A program made the translations under genes and the position numbers. From Pseudomonas sp. Q1-7 (lineage in GTDB: Bacteria; Pseudomonadota; Gammaproteobacteria; Pseudomonadales; Pseudomonadaceae): a DNA stretch of 64,000 nucleotides. The stretch is from the NCBI RefSeq assembly GCF_028010285.1, contig NZ_CP116304.1, positions 1,008,501 through 1,072,500 of the forward strand. Direction: 5' to 3'. The notes beneath the pieces were generated by a model that worked only from the letters and a program-made list of their open reading frames with translations, was not told the DNA's origin and did no database searches. The stretch's first letter is position 1; each line of letters opens with the position of its first letter. Below are positions 18,923-30,946 of the stretch, piece by piece.

Positions 18923-19126
18923 TCAGGCGGCCCTTTCAACGGGGCGAGGGGCGGTCTGCGAGATATTTTGCGGCCCCATTAACGACGAAGCCTCCCAATC
19001 GTGGGAGGCTTCGCGGCGGTAACTGCCTTTGCCTTTCTGGGGCTTTTCCTGGCGGCAGCGAAAGAGGGGTTGAGCTACCAGGGATTTTGCGCGGTTGGGC
19101 GCGCCTTGTTTGCGCTTCTTGGCCAT
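18923..19126 (-). CDS. arfA: Alternative ribosome-rescue factor ArfA
   Basis: A 67-codon gene. The conserved ArfA core is seen at about residues 19-45: QPLFRCRQEKPQKGKGSYRR followed by DWEA. ArfA enters stalled ribosomes and recruits RF2 when tmRNA rescue is insufficient. A perfect stem-loop lies inside the coding region right after the KGKGSYRR segment, the arrangement that in E. coli makes the mRNA end without a stop codon and hides ArfA unless tmRNA fails. Residues after the hairpin (about 48-67) are not conserved and are probably rarely translated. Confidence 0.85.
   Translation of the reverse strand: MAKKRKQGAPNRAKSLVAQPLFRCRQEKPQKGKGSYRREASHDWEASSLMGPQNISQTAPRPVERAA
18986..19013 (-). 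terminator. Stem-loop within arfA (intragenic terminator / RNase III site)
   Basis: A perfect 12-bp stem (18986-18997 with 19002-19013) with a 4-nt loop lies within arfA codons 38-47. No strong U tract follows, so RNA cleavage may matter as much as termination. By analogy with E. coli arfA it would yield a non-stop mRNA. Confidence 0.75.
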
Positions 19127-19198
19127 GGCCGATCCTCGATTGGTGCCCGCACCAGCGCGGGCGGACGCATCATCGGCTTGCGCTTGGAAATTGTCCAG

Positions 19199-20236
19199 TC
19201 ACTCGGCGGGCAAGGGCAGGCGCTGGCCGGCCAGCAGCAGGGCGACGCGTGCCAGACCGTTCCAGGGGTCGCCCTGGGCCTGGCCCTTGATCTGCGCGTC
19301 GATGCGTTGGGCGTCCTGGAGCAACTGGTTCCAGCGTGAGGCCGGGTGGCGTTGCAGGGCGCGCGTGACCAGCGGGCGGCGCTTGTCCCAGACCGGCGGG
19401 CGGGCGGCGGCGAAGGCCTTTTCCAGGGGAACGCCCTGGCTGTACTGCTGGGCCAGGCCGGCGAGCAGTCGCAGTTCCCGGGCCAGCGCCCAGAGGATCA
19501 CCGGCGGCTCCACGCCTTCGCCGCGCAGGCCTTCGAGGGTGCGCAGGGTGTGGGCGGGTTCGCCATTGAGCGCGGCGTCGATCAGGCCGAAGACGTCGAA
19601 GCGGGCGCTATCGGCCACGGCGGCCTGGACGGTGGCGGCATCCACCTGTCCACCCTCGGCCAGCAGCTTGAGTTTCTCGATCTCCTGGGCGGCGGCCAGC
19701 AGGTTGCCCTCGACGCGGGCGGCGATCAGGTCGACCGCTTCCTGGTTGGCGGCCAGCCCGGCCTGGGACAGGCGCTGGCGAATCCACTGCGGCAGGTTGT
19801 GGGCCTCGATGGGCCAGATCTGGATGAACTGGGCGTCCGCGCCGTCGATCAGGGCCTTGGCCCACTTGGTTTTCTGGGTGCTGCCATCCAGCTTGGGCAG
19901 GCTCAGCAGTAGGACTGTGTCTTCCGGCGGACGGGAGAGGTATTCCAGCAACGCGGCCGCACCCTTGTCCCCCGGCTTGCCGGAGGGCAGGCGGACTTCC
20001 AGCAGGCGCTTCTCGGCGAACAGCGACAGGCTGGCGCCCGCTTCGAGCAGCAGGCCCCAGTCGAAGTTGGCTTCGGCGTTGAACACCTGGCGCTCGCTGA
20101 AGTCCCGCGCGCGGGCGCTGGCGCGAATGGCGTCGCAGGCTTCCTGGCAGAGCAGCGGCTCATCGCCACTGACGACGTAGACCGGAGCCAGTTGGCCCTG
20201 CAGGTGTTTGCCCAGTTGTGCGGGGTTGAGTTTCAT
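19199..20236 (-). CDS. holA: DNA polymerase III delta subunit
   Basis: A 345-residue clamp-loader subunit that opens the beta clamp. Seen are the N-terminal VYVVSGDEPLLCQEACDAIR (RecA-like fold start), the region FSERQVFNAEANFDW and the C-terminal collar with KRRPLVTRALQRHP. Length equals the family norm. Third gene of leuS-lptE-holA, with a strong hairpin in the 39-nt gap before it. Confidence 0.95.
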   Translation of the reverse strand: MKLNPAQLGKHLQGQLAPVYVVSGDEPLLCQEACDAIRASARARDFSERQVFNAEANFDWGLLLEAGASLSLFAEKRLLEVRLPSGKPGDKGAAALLEYLSRPPEDTVLLLSLPKLDGSTQKTKWAKALIDGADAQFIQIWPIEAHNLPQWIRQRLSQAGLAANQEAVDLIAARVEGNLLAAAQEIEKLKLLAEGGQVDAATVQAAVADSARFDVFGLIDAALNGEPAHTLRTLEGLRGEGVEPPVILWALARELRLLAGLAQQYSQGVPLEKAFAAARPPVWDKRRPLVTRALQRHPASRWNQLLQDAQRIDAQIKGQAQGDPWNGLARVALLLAGQRLPLPAE

Positions 20237-20249
20237 AGGCGCAAATGAC

Positions 20250-20270
20250 CGGGGCCGCTGTGCGGCCCCG
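20250..20270 (-). terminator. Strong hairpin between lptE and holA
   Basis: Nine-bp perfect G+C stem (CGGGGCCGC with GCGGCCCCG, 3-nt loop) six nt after the lptE stop and ending 14 nt before the holA start. No U tract, so partial termination, attenuation or RNA processing are all possible. Confidence 0.55.
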
Positions 20271-20275
20271 TGTAC

Positions 20276-20884
20276 TCACTGGATGGGCAGTTGCAGCGGC
20301 GACTGCTGCGGTTGCTGGGCCTGCTCGGCCCGGCGTGCGGCTTCCAGCGCCTCGGCTTCGGCCTTGGCCTTGGCTTCGGCGGTCTGTTGCAGTTGGTCCA
20401 GTTGGGCCGGGGTGATCAACTGCAGGCGCATGATCATCTGCTGGACCATTTCCTGGCGCATCTCGCGACGCAACTGGGCCGCTTCCTGGTCGGAGCCGAT
20501 CAGGTTGTTGCTGTCGTGCACGTAGTACTTCTGCACGGTCATCTTGTCGTCCATCAGCAGCAGGTCGTTGCTGCCGCGGATTTCGTACTGCAGGGTCTGG
20601 GTCAGCTCGTACTCGGCGCTGCGGGCGCTGCCGGTGTAGGACGCGGTGCGCTGGCTTTCGTCGTCGCGGGCCAGGACCAGGGTGTAGGGTGCGCCGCCAT
20701 GCACGTTGACGCCATTGTCCTGCAGGGCCTGGCGCATGTCCTTGACGGTCTGGCCGTAGGCGTTGCGGGCGGTGACGTCCAGTTCGGTCAGGGCGAACTT
20801 GGCTTCGCCCGTGCCACGCAGATGGAAGCCGCACGCGCTCAGCAGCGCGGTGAGGCCCAGGACCAGCAGATTCCGTTTCATCAT
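20276..20884 (-). CDS. lptE: LPS-assembly lipoprotein LptE
   Basis: A 202-residue outer-membrane lipoprotein that plugs the LptD barrel and helps insert LPS. Lipobox LSAC (Cys near 18), then GFHLRGTG, the usual mature start, and a body with [11 protein letters not shown] and MMDDKM-type strands. The C-terminus is extended by an Ala/Glu-rich helix and a Gln/Pro tail. Follows leuS by 60 nt, the common order leuS-lptE-holA. Confidence 0.93.
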   Translation of the reverse strand: MMKRNLLVLGLTALLSACGFHLRGTGEAKFALTELDVTARNAYGQTVKDMRQALQDNGVNVHGGAPYTLVLARDDESQRTASYTGSARSAEYELTQTLQYEIRGSNDLLLMDDKMTVQKYYVHDSNNLIGSDQEAAQLRREMRQEMVQQMIMRLQLITPAQLDQLQQTAEAKAKAEAEALEAARRAEQAQQPQQSPLQLPIQ

Positions 20885-20909
20885 TTCTTGCTTTCCCCTT
20901 GCGAACGCT

Positions 20910-20938
20910 CCGGCGCCGCTCCCGCAGGAGGGCGCCGG
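20910..20938 (-). terminator. Strong hairpin between leuS and lptE
   Basis: CCGGCGCC (20910-20917) pairs with GGCGCCGG (20931-20938), with an inner CTCC/GGAG stem. It starts six nt after the leuS stop. The lptE ribosome-binding site lies beyond it. No U tract; probably an intercistronic structure rather than an operon end. Confidence 0.55.
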
Positions 20939-20944
20939 CCTCAG

Positions 20945-23819
<2,875 letters not shown>

Positions 23820-24227
23820 ATGGGTGAGTTGCGGCGGACGGATTCAGGGAACGGGCTCTACGAGCGGTTGTTGCACCGGCTGGCCTTGGCGCTGGATGAA
23901 GCGGATACGGCGGTTCGCTTGCGCGATGAGGAACCGCGCGAGTTGGAACTCAAGGGGCTGACGCCGGCCGAGATGGAGTTGATCCGCGCCTATCTGGATC
24001 GCGATACGCGTTGGTTGCGTGGCTGGCACGCGGCCGCCGAGGAAATGGCCGCGAGGGAGGCAGTGGCCTCGCAACGCTTCGCCTTGAAACCCCGCCCCAT
24101 GCCGGAACGCCGCCAGCAGCTTTGCTGCGCCATGTGCGGCACCCCGGCCATCTGGCAGCGCGGGCAGGGCGTGCAGGCCTGCATGTCCTGTGGCTCCCAG
24201 CTTTTCCGCACGTCCGATCCCCGCTAG
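23820..24227 (+). CDS. ybeL: DUF1451 zinc-ribbon protein YbeL
   Basis: A 135-residue cytosolic protein of the DUF1451 family. The N-terminal half is helical and acidic (LALALDEAD, ELKGLTPAEMELIRAYL); the C-terminal half holds a zinc ribbon with CCAMCG and CMSCGSQLF. Function unknown. It stands divergent from leuS, as its relative does in E. coli. Start ATG at 23820 follows a GAGG sequence. Confidence 0.85.
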   Translation: MGELRRTDSGNGLYERLLHRLALALDEADTAVRLRDEEPRELELKGLTPAEMELIRAYLDRDTRWLRGWHAAAEEMAAREAVASQRFALKPRPMPERRQQLCCAMCGTPAIWQRGQGVQACMSCGSQLFRTSDPR

Positions 24228-24252
24228 GCTCCGGGCACCGGGGAGGTGCCCA

Positions 24253-25014
24253 ATGCCGATTCGTTACATCCTCAAGCAGTTCCTGCTGCCGCCCGGCGGC
24301 CTGCTTCTTCTGTTGCTGCTCGCCTGGTGGTTGCGCCGGCGCATGCCGCGCTTGTCACTGGTCTGCTTCATCGCCGGGCTCGGCGGCCTTTGGCTGATGA
24401 GCCTGCCGATCATGGTCGAGTGGTCCGCGCGGGCGCTGGAGCAAGAGCCTCCGCTGGCGGAAGCCGAGTGGCCGGGCCTTCCCGGCCGGGTGGACGCCAT
24501 CGTGGTGCTGGGTGGCGGGCGAGAGCGTGATGATCCGGCCTGGCGTGCCGACCAACCCTCGGCCATGGCTCTGGAGCGCCTGCGCTACGCGGCTCGGCTG
24601 GCCCGTGCCGGCAATCTGCCTGTGCTGACCAGCGGCGGCTTGCATTACGGCGAGCCACCCACTGAGGCGTCGATCATGGCCGAGGTACTGAAGCGCGACT
24701 TCGGCGTGGCGGTGCGTTGGCAGGAAGGCGAAAGCCGTACCACCTGGGAGAACGCCACCCACAGTGCGAAGCTGCTGCAGCCCCTGGGCGTTCGCCGGGT
24801 GCTGCTGGTCACCCAGGCTGCGCACATGCCCCGTGCCCGCTGGTGCTTCGAGCGTGTCGGCTTCGACGTGGTCGCGGCACCCATGGGCTACTTGGGGGTT
24901 CCCAACGGCCGGCCGCTGGGCGGCTGGCTGCCGGAGAGCAAGGCGGTCTGGCAGAGCGGGATGCTGCTGAACGAGGCTGTGGGATTGCTGGCCTATCCGT
25001 TGGCCTATGACTGA
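24253..25014 (+). CDS. YdcF/ElyC-type DUF218 membrane protein
   Basis: A 253-residue protein with two N-terminal membrane helices and a DUF218 domain (about 75-245): VDAIVVLGGG, LTSGG, then EGESRTTWENA and VLLVTQAAHMPRA. The fold is that of ElyC/SanA/YdcF; ElyC affects envelope integrity and undecaprenyl-phosphate use. GGGAGG stands seven nt before the ATG at 24253, which decides the start. Followed by a clear hairpin. Confidence 0.87.
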   Translation: MPIRYILKQFLLPPGGLLLLLLLAWWLRRRMPRLSLVCFIAGLGGLWLMSLPIMVEWSARALEQEPPLAEAEWPGLPGRVDAIVVLGGGRERDDPAWRADQPSAMALERLRYAARLARAGNLPVLTSGGLHYGEPPTEASIMAEVLKRDFGVAVRWQEGESRTTWENATHSAKLLQPLGVRRVLLVTQAAHMPRARWCFERVGFDVVAAPMGYLGVPNGRPLGGWLPESKAVWQSGMLLNEAVGLLAYPLAYD

Positions 25015-25029
25015 ACGGGGTAGGGGCTG

Positions 25030-25046
25030 GGGCCGCTTCGCGGCCC
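25030..25046 (+). terminator. Hairpin between convergent ydcF-like gene and lnt
   Basis: GGGCCGC-TTC-GCGGCCC, 15 nt after the ydcF-like stop, followed by TT. It can serve both converging genes. The U tract is short. Confidence 0.55.
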
Positions 25047-25084
25047 TTGGCGAATGAATTCTCCCCTGCAGGGAAGTTGCGTGG

Positions 25085-26605
25085 TCATACCGTCTTGGCA
25101 ATCCGGCTGGCCAACAGGGCCCAGGCGAACAGCAGGCCGCAGAGGATCACCAGGGGCCAGGCACGCCACTGCAGGTAAGGCGTCAGCCCCTGCATGGGCA
25201 GGACCTCGCCGTACAGCACGCCTTGCTGGAACTGCGGGATGCCTGCGGTGATTCGACCGAACGGGTCGATCAGCACGGTGACGCCGTTGTTGGTGGCGCG
25301 GATCATCCAGCGGCCGGCTTCCAGGGCACGCATCTGGGCCATCTGCAGATGCTGCAGGGGGCCGATGGAGGTGCCGAACCAGGTGTCGTTGCTCACCGTC
25401 AGGAGGATATCGCTCTTGGCCGCCAGGTTGGCGGCGAACTCGGGATAGACGACCTCGTAGCAGATGTACGGGGCGATGCGGTAACCCTTGGCCAGCAACG
25501 GGCCCTGGTTGGAGTCGCCGCGGGCGAAGTCGGACATGGGCAGGTCGAAGAAGGCGATCAACCCGCGCAGCAGGTCTTGCAGCGGAACGTACTCGCCGAA
25601 GGGCACCAGTTTCTGCTTGAGGTAGGTGCCTTCGCCCTGGCCGACCACGGTGATGCCGTTGTAGTAGCGTTTTTCGCCCCGTTCGTTGTTCTGGCGAATC
25701 GGCACGCCAGTGATCAGGGCGGACTGGCGATCGTTGGCGAAACGGTTCATCACGCCGAGGTAGCCGTCGACGAACTCCTTGAGGACTGGTACGGCGGTTT
25801 CCGGCCAGACGATCAGGTCGGCTTTCTGTGCGCTGAAGGTCATGTCGCGGTAGAGGGCAAGCTGGGCGTTGAGCTGCTCGGGGTCCCACTTCAGGTTCTG
25901 TTCGATGTTGCCCTGCATGGCCGCCACCTTCAGCGGCTCGCCGGCAGGTTGGGTCCAGGCGTGGCCTTTGAGTGCCACGCCCAGGGTCCAGGGCGCGACC
26001 AGCAGGGCGATGCCTGCCGCGAGGAAGGCGGGGCGCTTGCGCAGGTGCGCCAGGTTCACCAGCAGGGCGGCGGTCAGCGCCAAGGTGAAGGAGAGCAGCC
26101 AGACGCCGCCCAGCGGCGCCAGGCCGGCCAGCGGTCCGTCGAGTTGGCTGTAGCCGGCGTAGAGCCAGGGGAAGCCGGTGAGGAACCAGCCGCGGAAGGC
26201 TTCCTGGGCCAGCCACAGGGCGGCGAAGGCCAGGGTGTCGGCCAGGGCCGCTTCGCTGCGGCGCAGCCAGCGCGCCCAAAGCCAGGCGGGCAGGGCGAAG
26301 AACAGCGCCACCCCGGCACTGAAGCCGACGGTGAGGAAGCTCGCCAGGGGCACCGAGGCGGCGCCGTAGTCGTGGATGCTGACGTAGATCCAGCCGGTTC
26401 CGGCCAGGAACAGGCCGAGGCCGTAGCACCAGCCACGCGAGAACGCCGGCTTGGGCGCCAGGTCGCGCAGGCCGAGGTAGAACAGCGCCAGGGATAGGAG
26501 TTGCAGGGGCCAGAAATCGAAGGGGGCGAACGCCAGAGGCGTCAGGGCGCCGGCGCCCAGCGCCAGAAGGTTGCCCGGCCAGCCGGGGCGGGTGATCCAG
26601 TTCAT
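25085..26605 (-). CDS. lnt: Apolipoprotein N-acyltransferase
   Basis: A 506-residue inner-membrane enzyme that adds the third acyl chain to lipoproteins. Six or so N-terminal membrane helices precede a nitrilase-like domain (about 225-470) whose catalytic triad is visible: Glu in VWPETAVP, Lys in KQKLVPFGEYVP, Cys in APYICYEVVYPE. A final helix closes the protein. Lies 91 nt after corC with a strong hairpin between. Confidence 0.95.
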   Translation of the reverse strand: MNWITRPGWPGNLLALGAGALTPLAFAPFDFWPLQLLSLALFYLGLRDLAPKPAFSRGWCYGLGLFLAGTGWIYVSIHDYGAASVPLASFLTVGFSAGVALFFALPAWLWARWLRRSEAALADTLAFAALWLAQEAFRGWFLTGFPWLYAGYSQLDGPLAGLAPLGGVWLLSFTLALTAALLVNLAHLRKRPAFLAAGIALLVAPWTLGVALKGHAWTQPAGEPLKVAAMQGNIEQNLKWDPEQLNAQLALYRDMTFSAQKADLIVWPETAVPVLKEFVDGYLGVMNRFANDRQSALITGVPIRQNNERGEKRYYNGITVVGQGEGTYLKQKLVPFGEYVPLQDLLRGLIAFFDLPMSDFARGDSNQGPLLAKGYRIAPYICYEVVYPEFAANLAAKSDILLTVSNDTWFGTSIGPLQHLQMAQMRALEAGRWMIRATNNGVTVLIDPFGRITAGIPQFQQGVLYGEVLPMQGLTPYLQWRAWPLVILCGLLFAWALLASRIAKTV

Positions 26606-26660
26606 GCTCGGTCCTTGGGCGGGTGGGGAGCTGGAGTAGCGTGCGGGGCGGGATTATCCA

Positions 26661-26692
26661 CGGGCGCCCCTCCACTGTGGAAGGGGCGCCCG
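26661..26692 (-). terminator. Long hairpin between corC and lnt
   Basis: CGGGCGCCCC-T-CCAC pairs with GTGG-AA-GGGGCGCCCG, about 14 bp with a small bulge, beginning four nt after the corC stop. No U tract follows. It is the strongest hairpin in the window and may end corC transcripts or stabilise processed ends. Confidence 0.6.
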
Positions 26693-26696
26693 CGTA

Positions 26697-27536
26697 TCAG
26701 TGGGACAGCGGGGAGAGACGCAGCAGATGAATGCGGCGACTGTCGGCGTTGAGCACGCGGAAGCGGAAGTCGCCGAGCTCGGTGGTTTCGTTGCGCTTGG
26801 GCAGGTGGCCGAAGGCACCCATGACCAGGCCGCCGACGGTGTCGAACTCGTCTTCGGAGAAGTCGGTCTCGAAAAATTCGTTGAAGGCGTCGACCGGGGT
26901 CAGCGCCTTGACGATGAAGTCGCCGCTGGGCAGTGGCTTGATGTAGCTGTCTTCCTCGACGTCATGCTCGTCCTCGATGTCGCCGACGATCTGCTCCAGC
27001 ACGTCTTCGATCGTCACCAGGCCGGCGACGCCGCCGTATTCGTCGATGACCACGGCCATGTGGTTGTGGTTGGCGCGGAATTCGCGCAGCAGCACGTTGA
27101 GGCGCTTGGACTCTGGCACGAAGGTGGCCGGCCGGAGCAGGTCCTTGATGTTGAAAGGCTGGCTGCCGTCCTGGAGGATCAGCGGCAGCAGGTCCTTGGC
27201 CAGCAGGATACCCATGACGTCATCCAGGCTTTCGCCGATGACCGGGTAGCGGGAGTGGGCGGCATCGATGATCGCCGGGAGGAACTCCTTCGGCGACTGG
27301 TTCGCCCTGATGCTGATCATCTGCGAGCGCGGCACCATGATGTCGCGCACCTGCAGGTCGGCAACCTGGATGGCGCCTTCGACGATCGACAGCGCCTCGC
27401 TGTCGAGCAGTTTGTTCTGGTGGGCTTCGCGCAGCAGCTCGAGGAGCTCCTGGCGGCTTTTCGGTTCATGGGCAAAGGCCTGGGTCAGCTTTTCCAGCCA
27501 GGACCTGTGCCCGTTGCTCGATCGATCTTCGCTCAT
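26697..27536 (-). CDS. corC: CorC/HlyC-type CBS-domain protein
   Basis: A 279-residue cytosolic protein with a tandem CBS pair (about 65-190; VRDIMVPRSQM, RYPVIGESLDDVMGIL, FREFRANHNHMAVVIDEYGG) and a C-terminal CorC_HlyC domain (about 200-279; FDTVGGLVM). Linked in enterobacteria to magnesium and cobalt efflux with CorA and, in many genomes, placed before lnt as here. It lacks the DUF21 membrane domain of larger relatives. Confidence 0.93.
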   Translation of the reverse strand: MSEDRSSNGHRSWLEKLTQAFAHEPKSRQELLELLREAHQNKLLDSEALSIVEGAIQVADLQVRDIMVPRSQMISIRANQSPKEFLPAIIDAAHSRYPVIGESLDDVMGILLAKDLLPLILQDGSQPFNIKDLLRPATFVPESKRLNVLLREFRANHNHMAVVIDEYGGVAGLVTIEDVLEQIVGDIEDEHDVEEDSYIKPLPSGDFIVKALTPVDAFNEFFETDFSEDEFDTVGGLVMGAFGHLPKRNETTELGDFRFRVLNADSRRIHLLRLSPLSH

Positions 27537-27557
27537 ATGTCCTTTGCTCGGTGCTTC

Positions 27558-28022
27558 TTATTGGTCTTCGTCGTCGTAGTAAGGGTCGGGGTGGCCAAGC
27601 TCGGCCAGCAATTCCCGTTCCAGGGCTTCCATTTCCTCGGCTTCCTCGTCCTCGATGTGGTCGTAACCCAGGAGGTGGAGGCAGCCGTGTATCACCAGGT
27701 GCGCCCAGTGCGCTTGCGGGGACTTGCCCTGTTCGGCAGCTTCCCGCGCCACCACCGGTGCGCAGATCACCAGGTCGCCGAGCAACGGGATGTCCAGCAA
27801 TTCATCGGGAACGTCGGCGGGGAAGGAGAGCACATTGGTAGCGTAGTCCTTGTGCCGCCAGGTGCGGTTGAGTTCGCGGCCCTCGGCTTCGTCCACCAGT
27901 CGTATGGTCAGCTCGGAGTCGGCGCTGCGCTGGCGCAGGGCCAGTTCGCACCAGCGACGGAAGTCCTCCTCGCTCGGCAGGTCCTGGACCGTGCTGGCGA
28001 GCTGCAGGTCGAGTTCAAGCAT
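27558..28022 (-). CDS. ybeY: Endoribonuclease YbeY (16S rRNA maturation)
   Basis: A 154-residue metal-dependent endoribonuclease for 16S rRNA 3'-end processing and rRNA quality control. The zinc motif HGxLHLxGYDH is present as [11 protein letters not shown], and TNVLSFP is the conserved substrate strand. Its ATG overlaps the end of ybeZ by eight nt. Confidence 0.95.
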   Translation of the reverse strand: MLELDLQLASTVQDLPSEEDFRRWCELALRQRSADSELTIRLVDEAEGRELNRTWRHKDYATNVLSFPADVPDELLDIPLLGDLVICAPVVAREAAEQGKSPQAHWAHLVIHGCLHLLGYDHIEDEEAEEMEALERELLAELGHPDPYYDDEDQ

Positions 28023-29031
28023 GGTCGTCTATCGCGCCCGGGTCGTTGTCGGCTGGCTTGGCCTTGGCGGCCTGCTGGCGGCTGTCGAAGCGGTCGTAGG
28101 CTTCGACAATGCGTTGTACCAAGGGGTGGCGCACCACGTCCTGGGACTTGAAGTGAGTGAAGCTGATGCCCGGCACGTCACGCAGCACGTCGATCACGTG
28201 GGTCAGGCCCGAGCGGGTGCCGCGAGGCAAGTCGATCTGGGTGATGTCGCCAGTGATCACGGCGGTGGAGCCGAAGCCGATACGGGTCAGGAACATCTTC
28301 ATCTGCTCGACGGTGGTGTTCTGACTTTCGTCGAGAATGATGAAGCTGTTGTTAAGGGTGCGGCCGCGCATGTAGGCCAGCGGGGCGACTTCGATCACCT
28401 GTTTCTCGATCAGCTTGGCCACGTGGTCGAAACCGAGCATTTCATAGAGTGCGTCGTAGAGGGGGCGCAGGTAGGGATCGATCTTCTGTGACAGGTCGCC
28501 GGGGAGGAAGCCGAGCTTTTCGCCGGCCTCGACCGCCGGGCGTACCAGCAGGATGCGGCGCACCTGTTCGCGCTCCAGGGCGTCCACGGCGCAGGCCACT
28601 GCCAGGTAGGTCTTGCCGGTACCGGCCGGGCCGATGCCGAAGTTGATGTCGTGGTCGAGGATCGACTTCACGTAGTTCTGCTGGTTGGCACCGCGCGGGC
28701 GGATCTGGCCCTTGCGGGTGCGCAAGGTCACGGCCTCGGTCTTGGGGCTCGCTTCGTCCATGCCGGTTTCGCGCAGGAACAGGTGCACCATGTCGGGCTC
28801 GAGTTCGATGGCTTCGGTTTCGCGGTAGAGACGGCGCAGGAGGTTTTCCGTGGCGCGGGTGCGTTGCGGGTCGCCGACCAGTTCGAACTGGTTGCCGCGG
28901 TTGCGGATTTCGATGCCCATGCGCTGCTCGATCAGGCGCAGATGCTCGTCGAACTGGCCGCATAGGTTGGCGAAGCGGCGGGCTTCAAAGGGTTCCAGGG
29001 TGAAGCGGTGCAGATCCAGGGAGGCGTTCAA
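28015..29031 (-). CDS. ybeZ: PhoH-like ATPase YbeZ
   Basis: A 338-residue PhoH-family NTPase. Walker [12 protein letters not shown] (about residue 136), Walker [10 protein letters not shown] (about 235), and GDITQIDLP, which is characteristic. It works with YbeY in rRNA metabolism. The gene overlaps ybeY, so their products are made together. Confidence 0.94.
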   Translation of the reverse strand: MNASLDLHRFTLEPFEARRFANLCGQFDEHLRLIEQRMGIEIRNRGNQFELVGDPQRTRATENLLRRLYRETEAIELEPDMVHLFLRETGMDEASPKTEAVTLRTRKGQIRPRGANQQNYVKSILDHDINFGIGPAGTGKTYLAVACAVDALEREQVRRILLVRPAVEAGEKLGFLPGDLSQKIDPYLRPLYDALYEMLGFDHVAKLIEKQVIEVAPLAYMRGRTLNNSFIILDESQNTTVEQMKMFLTRIGFGSTAVITGDITQIDLPRGTRSGLTHVIDVLRDVPGISFTHFKSQDVVRHPLVQRIVEAYDRFDSRQQAAKAKPADNDPGAIDDHA

Positions 29032-29086
29032 TGTCGTGTGTTCGCCCTTGGGCGTAGAAAAGGGATGACTGGAAGAATAACCCCGA

Positions 29087-29112
29087 GGGCCCGGCTGGGA
29101 AAGCCAGGGCCC
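29087..29112 (-). terminator. Hairpin after miaB
   Basis: A 10-bp stem (GGGCCC plus GGCT-type pairing, one bulged base, 5-6 nt loop) eight nt after the miaB stop and 55 nt before ybeZ. Followed on the minus strand by a short T-containing stretch (GGTTATTCTT). Plausible terminator. Confidence 0.55.
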
Positions 29113-29120
29113 GTCAGACC

Positions 29121-30461
29121 TTAGTGCAGGTTTTCTTCGAGCAGACTGCCGCGCAGGGAGTGGGGCAGGGCATCGTCGATGCGCACGTCGACGAACTGGC
29201 CGATCAGGCGCGCGTTGGCGCTGCGGAAGTTGACGATGCGGTTGTTCTCGGTGCGGCCCTGGAGCATGCCCGGGTCCTTCTTGGAGAAGTCGCTGACCAG
29301 GATGCGCTGGACGCTGCCCACCATTCGTCGGCTGATCTCGAAGCCCTGCTGGTTGATGCGGCCCTGGAGAATCTGCAGGCGCTGCTTCTTCACTTCTTCC
29401 GGCGTGTCGTTCGGCAGGTCGGCCGCCGGAGTGCCGGGGCGCGAGCTGTAGACGAAGGAGAAGGAGAAGTCGAAACCGACGTCTTCCACCAGTTTCATGG
29501 TCTGCTCGAAGTCCTTGTCGGTCTCGCCGGGGAATCCGACGATGAAGTCCGAGCTGATGCAGATGTCCGGCACTGCCGCCTTGAGCTTGCGGATGCGCGA
29601 TTTGTATTCCAGTGCGGTGTGGTTGCGCTTCATCGCCGCGAGGATGCGGTCGGAGCCCGCCTGCACCGGCAGGTGGACGAACTTCACCAGCTCCGGCACC
29701 TCGGCGTGGGCCTGGATCAGCGCGTCGGAAAATTCCAGCGGGTGCGAGGTTGTGTAGCGAATGCGGTCGATACCGTCGACGGCGGCGACCACGCGGATCA
29801 GCTCGGCGAAGTCGGCGATGCGGCCGTCATGGGTCAGGCCGCGGTAGCCGTTGACGTTCTGGCCCAGCAGGGTCACTTCGCGGACGCCGTTCTCGGCCAG
29901 GTGGATCACTTCGGCCAGTACGTCGTCGAACGGGCGGCTGACTTCCTCGCCGCGGGTATAGGGCACCACGCAGAAGGTGCAGTACTTGCTGCAGCCTTCC
30001 ATCACCGAGACGAAGGCGCTGGGGCCGTCGACGCGCGGTTCGGGCAGGCGGTCGAACTTCTCGATCTCGGGGAAGCTGATGTCCACCTGGGGCTTGCGGG
30101 TGACGCGGGCGGCGTCGATCATCTCCGGCAGGCGGTGCAGGGTCTGCGGGCCGAACACGACGTCCACGTAGGGCGCGCGCTCACGGATGGCGGCGCCTTC
30201 CTGGCTGGCCACGCAGCCGCCGACACCGATCACCAGTTCCGGGTTCTGCTGTTTCAGCTCGCGCCAGCGGCCAAGTTGCGAAAACACCTTCTCCTGCGCC
30301 TTCTCGCGGATCGAGCAGGTGTTGAGCAGAATCACGTCGGCTTCTTCGGCGCGTTCGGTTACCTCCAGCGCCTGATGTTCGCCGAGCAGGTCGACCATGC
30401 GCGACGAGTCGTACTCGTTCATCTGGCAGCCGTGGGTTTCGATATAGAGCTTCTTGGCCAT
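29121..30461 (-). CDS. miaB: tRNA-2-methylthio-N6-dimethylallyladenosine synthase MiaB
   Basis: A 446-residue radical SAM methylthiotransferase acting on i6A37 of tRNAs. N-terminal UPF0004 domain with [12 protein letters not shown] (Cys12), NTCSIREKA and GGCVASQEG; radical SAM triad in [23 protein letters not shown] domain at the C-terminus. Chosen ATG at 30461 gives [12 protein letters not shown], the usual start. Confidence 0.97.
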   Translation of the reverse strand: MAKKLYIETHGCQMNEYDSSRMVDLLGEHQALEVTERAEEADVILLNTCSIREKAQEKVFSQLGRWRELKQQNPELVIGVGGCVASQEGAAIRERAPYVDVVFGPQTLHRLPEMIDAARVTRKPQVDISFPEIEKFDRLPEPRVDGPSAFVSVMEGCSKYCTFCVVPYTRGEEVSRPFDDVLAEVIHLAENGVREVTLLGQNVNGYRGLTHDGRIADFAELIRVVAAVDGIDRIRYTTSHPLEFSDALIQAHAEVPELVKFVHLPVQAGSDRILAAMKRNHTALEYKSRIRKLKAAVPDICISSDFIVGFPGETDKDFEQTMKLVEDVGFDFSFSFVYSSRPGTPAADLPNDTPEEVKKQRLQILQGRINQQGFEISRRMVGSVQRILVSDFSKKDPGMLQGRTENNRIVNFRSANARLIGQFVDVRIDDALPHSLRGSLLEENLH

Positions 30462-30495
30462 GCACTTAGCAATCAGGTGGTTCGAAGAACCGCGC

Positions 30496-30501
30496 ATTAT
30501 A
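30496..30501 (-). promoter_or_regulatory. Candidate -10 box (TATAAT) for miaB
   Basis: A perfect TATAAT on the minus strand 35 nt upstream of the miaB ATG. The -35 position is a weak match. The same 134-nt gap must also hold the promoter of the divergent DUF1820 gene, where TATGCT/TATGAT at 30544-30554 are candidates. Confidence 0.4.
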
Positions 30502-30595
30502 GTCGCCATCCCGCGCTGTTCCTAGCGCCGGCTGCCTGGCGGCTATGCTATGATCTGCGCCCCCGAAATCCGCTGTGACGACCCGCCAATCCGCC

Positions 30596-30919
30596 ATGAG
30601 CAAGTCCGACCCCATCTACAAGGTGATCTTCCTGAACCAGGGCCAGGTGTACGAGATGTACGCCAAGCAGATCTACCAGAGCGACCTGTGGGGATTCCTG
30701 GAGGTGGAAGAGTTCGTCTTCGGCGAGCGCACCCAGGTGGTGGTCGACCCCAGTGAGGAGAAGCTCAAGGCCCAGTTCGAGGGCGTTGTGCGCAGTTTCC
30801 TGCCGATGCATTCGATCATCCGCATCGACGAAGTGGAGCGCTTGGGCACGCCGAAGATCAGCGAGGCGAAAGGCAGCGGCAACGTGATGCCGTTCCCCAT
30901 GCCGATGCCGGAGAAGTAG
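30596..30919 (+). CDS. DUF1820 family protein
   Basis: A 107-residue protein with the DUF1820 signature: YKVIFLNQGQVYEMYAKQI and GFLEVEEFVFGERTQVVVDPSEE. Function unknown; widespread in gamma-proteobacteria. Divergent from miaB. The tail is Met/Pro-rich. Start ATG at 30596 chosen by family start (MSKSDPIYKV). Confidence 0.85.
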   Translation: MSKSDPIYKVIFLNQGQVYEMYAKQIYQSDLWGFLEVEEFVFGERTQVVVDPSEEKLKAQFEGVVRSFLPMHSIIRIDEVERLGTPKISEAKGSGNVMPFPMPMPEK

Positions 30920-30946
30920 GCAGTCGTTTCGGCGTCTTGAGTCGCT

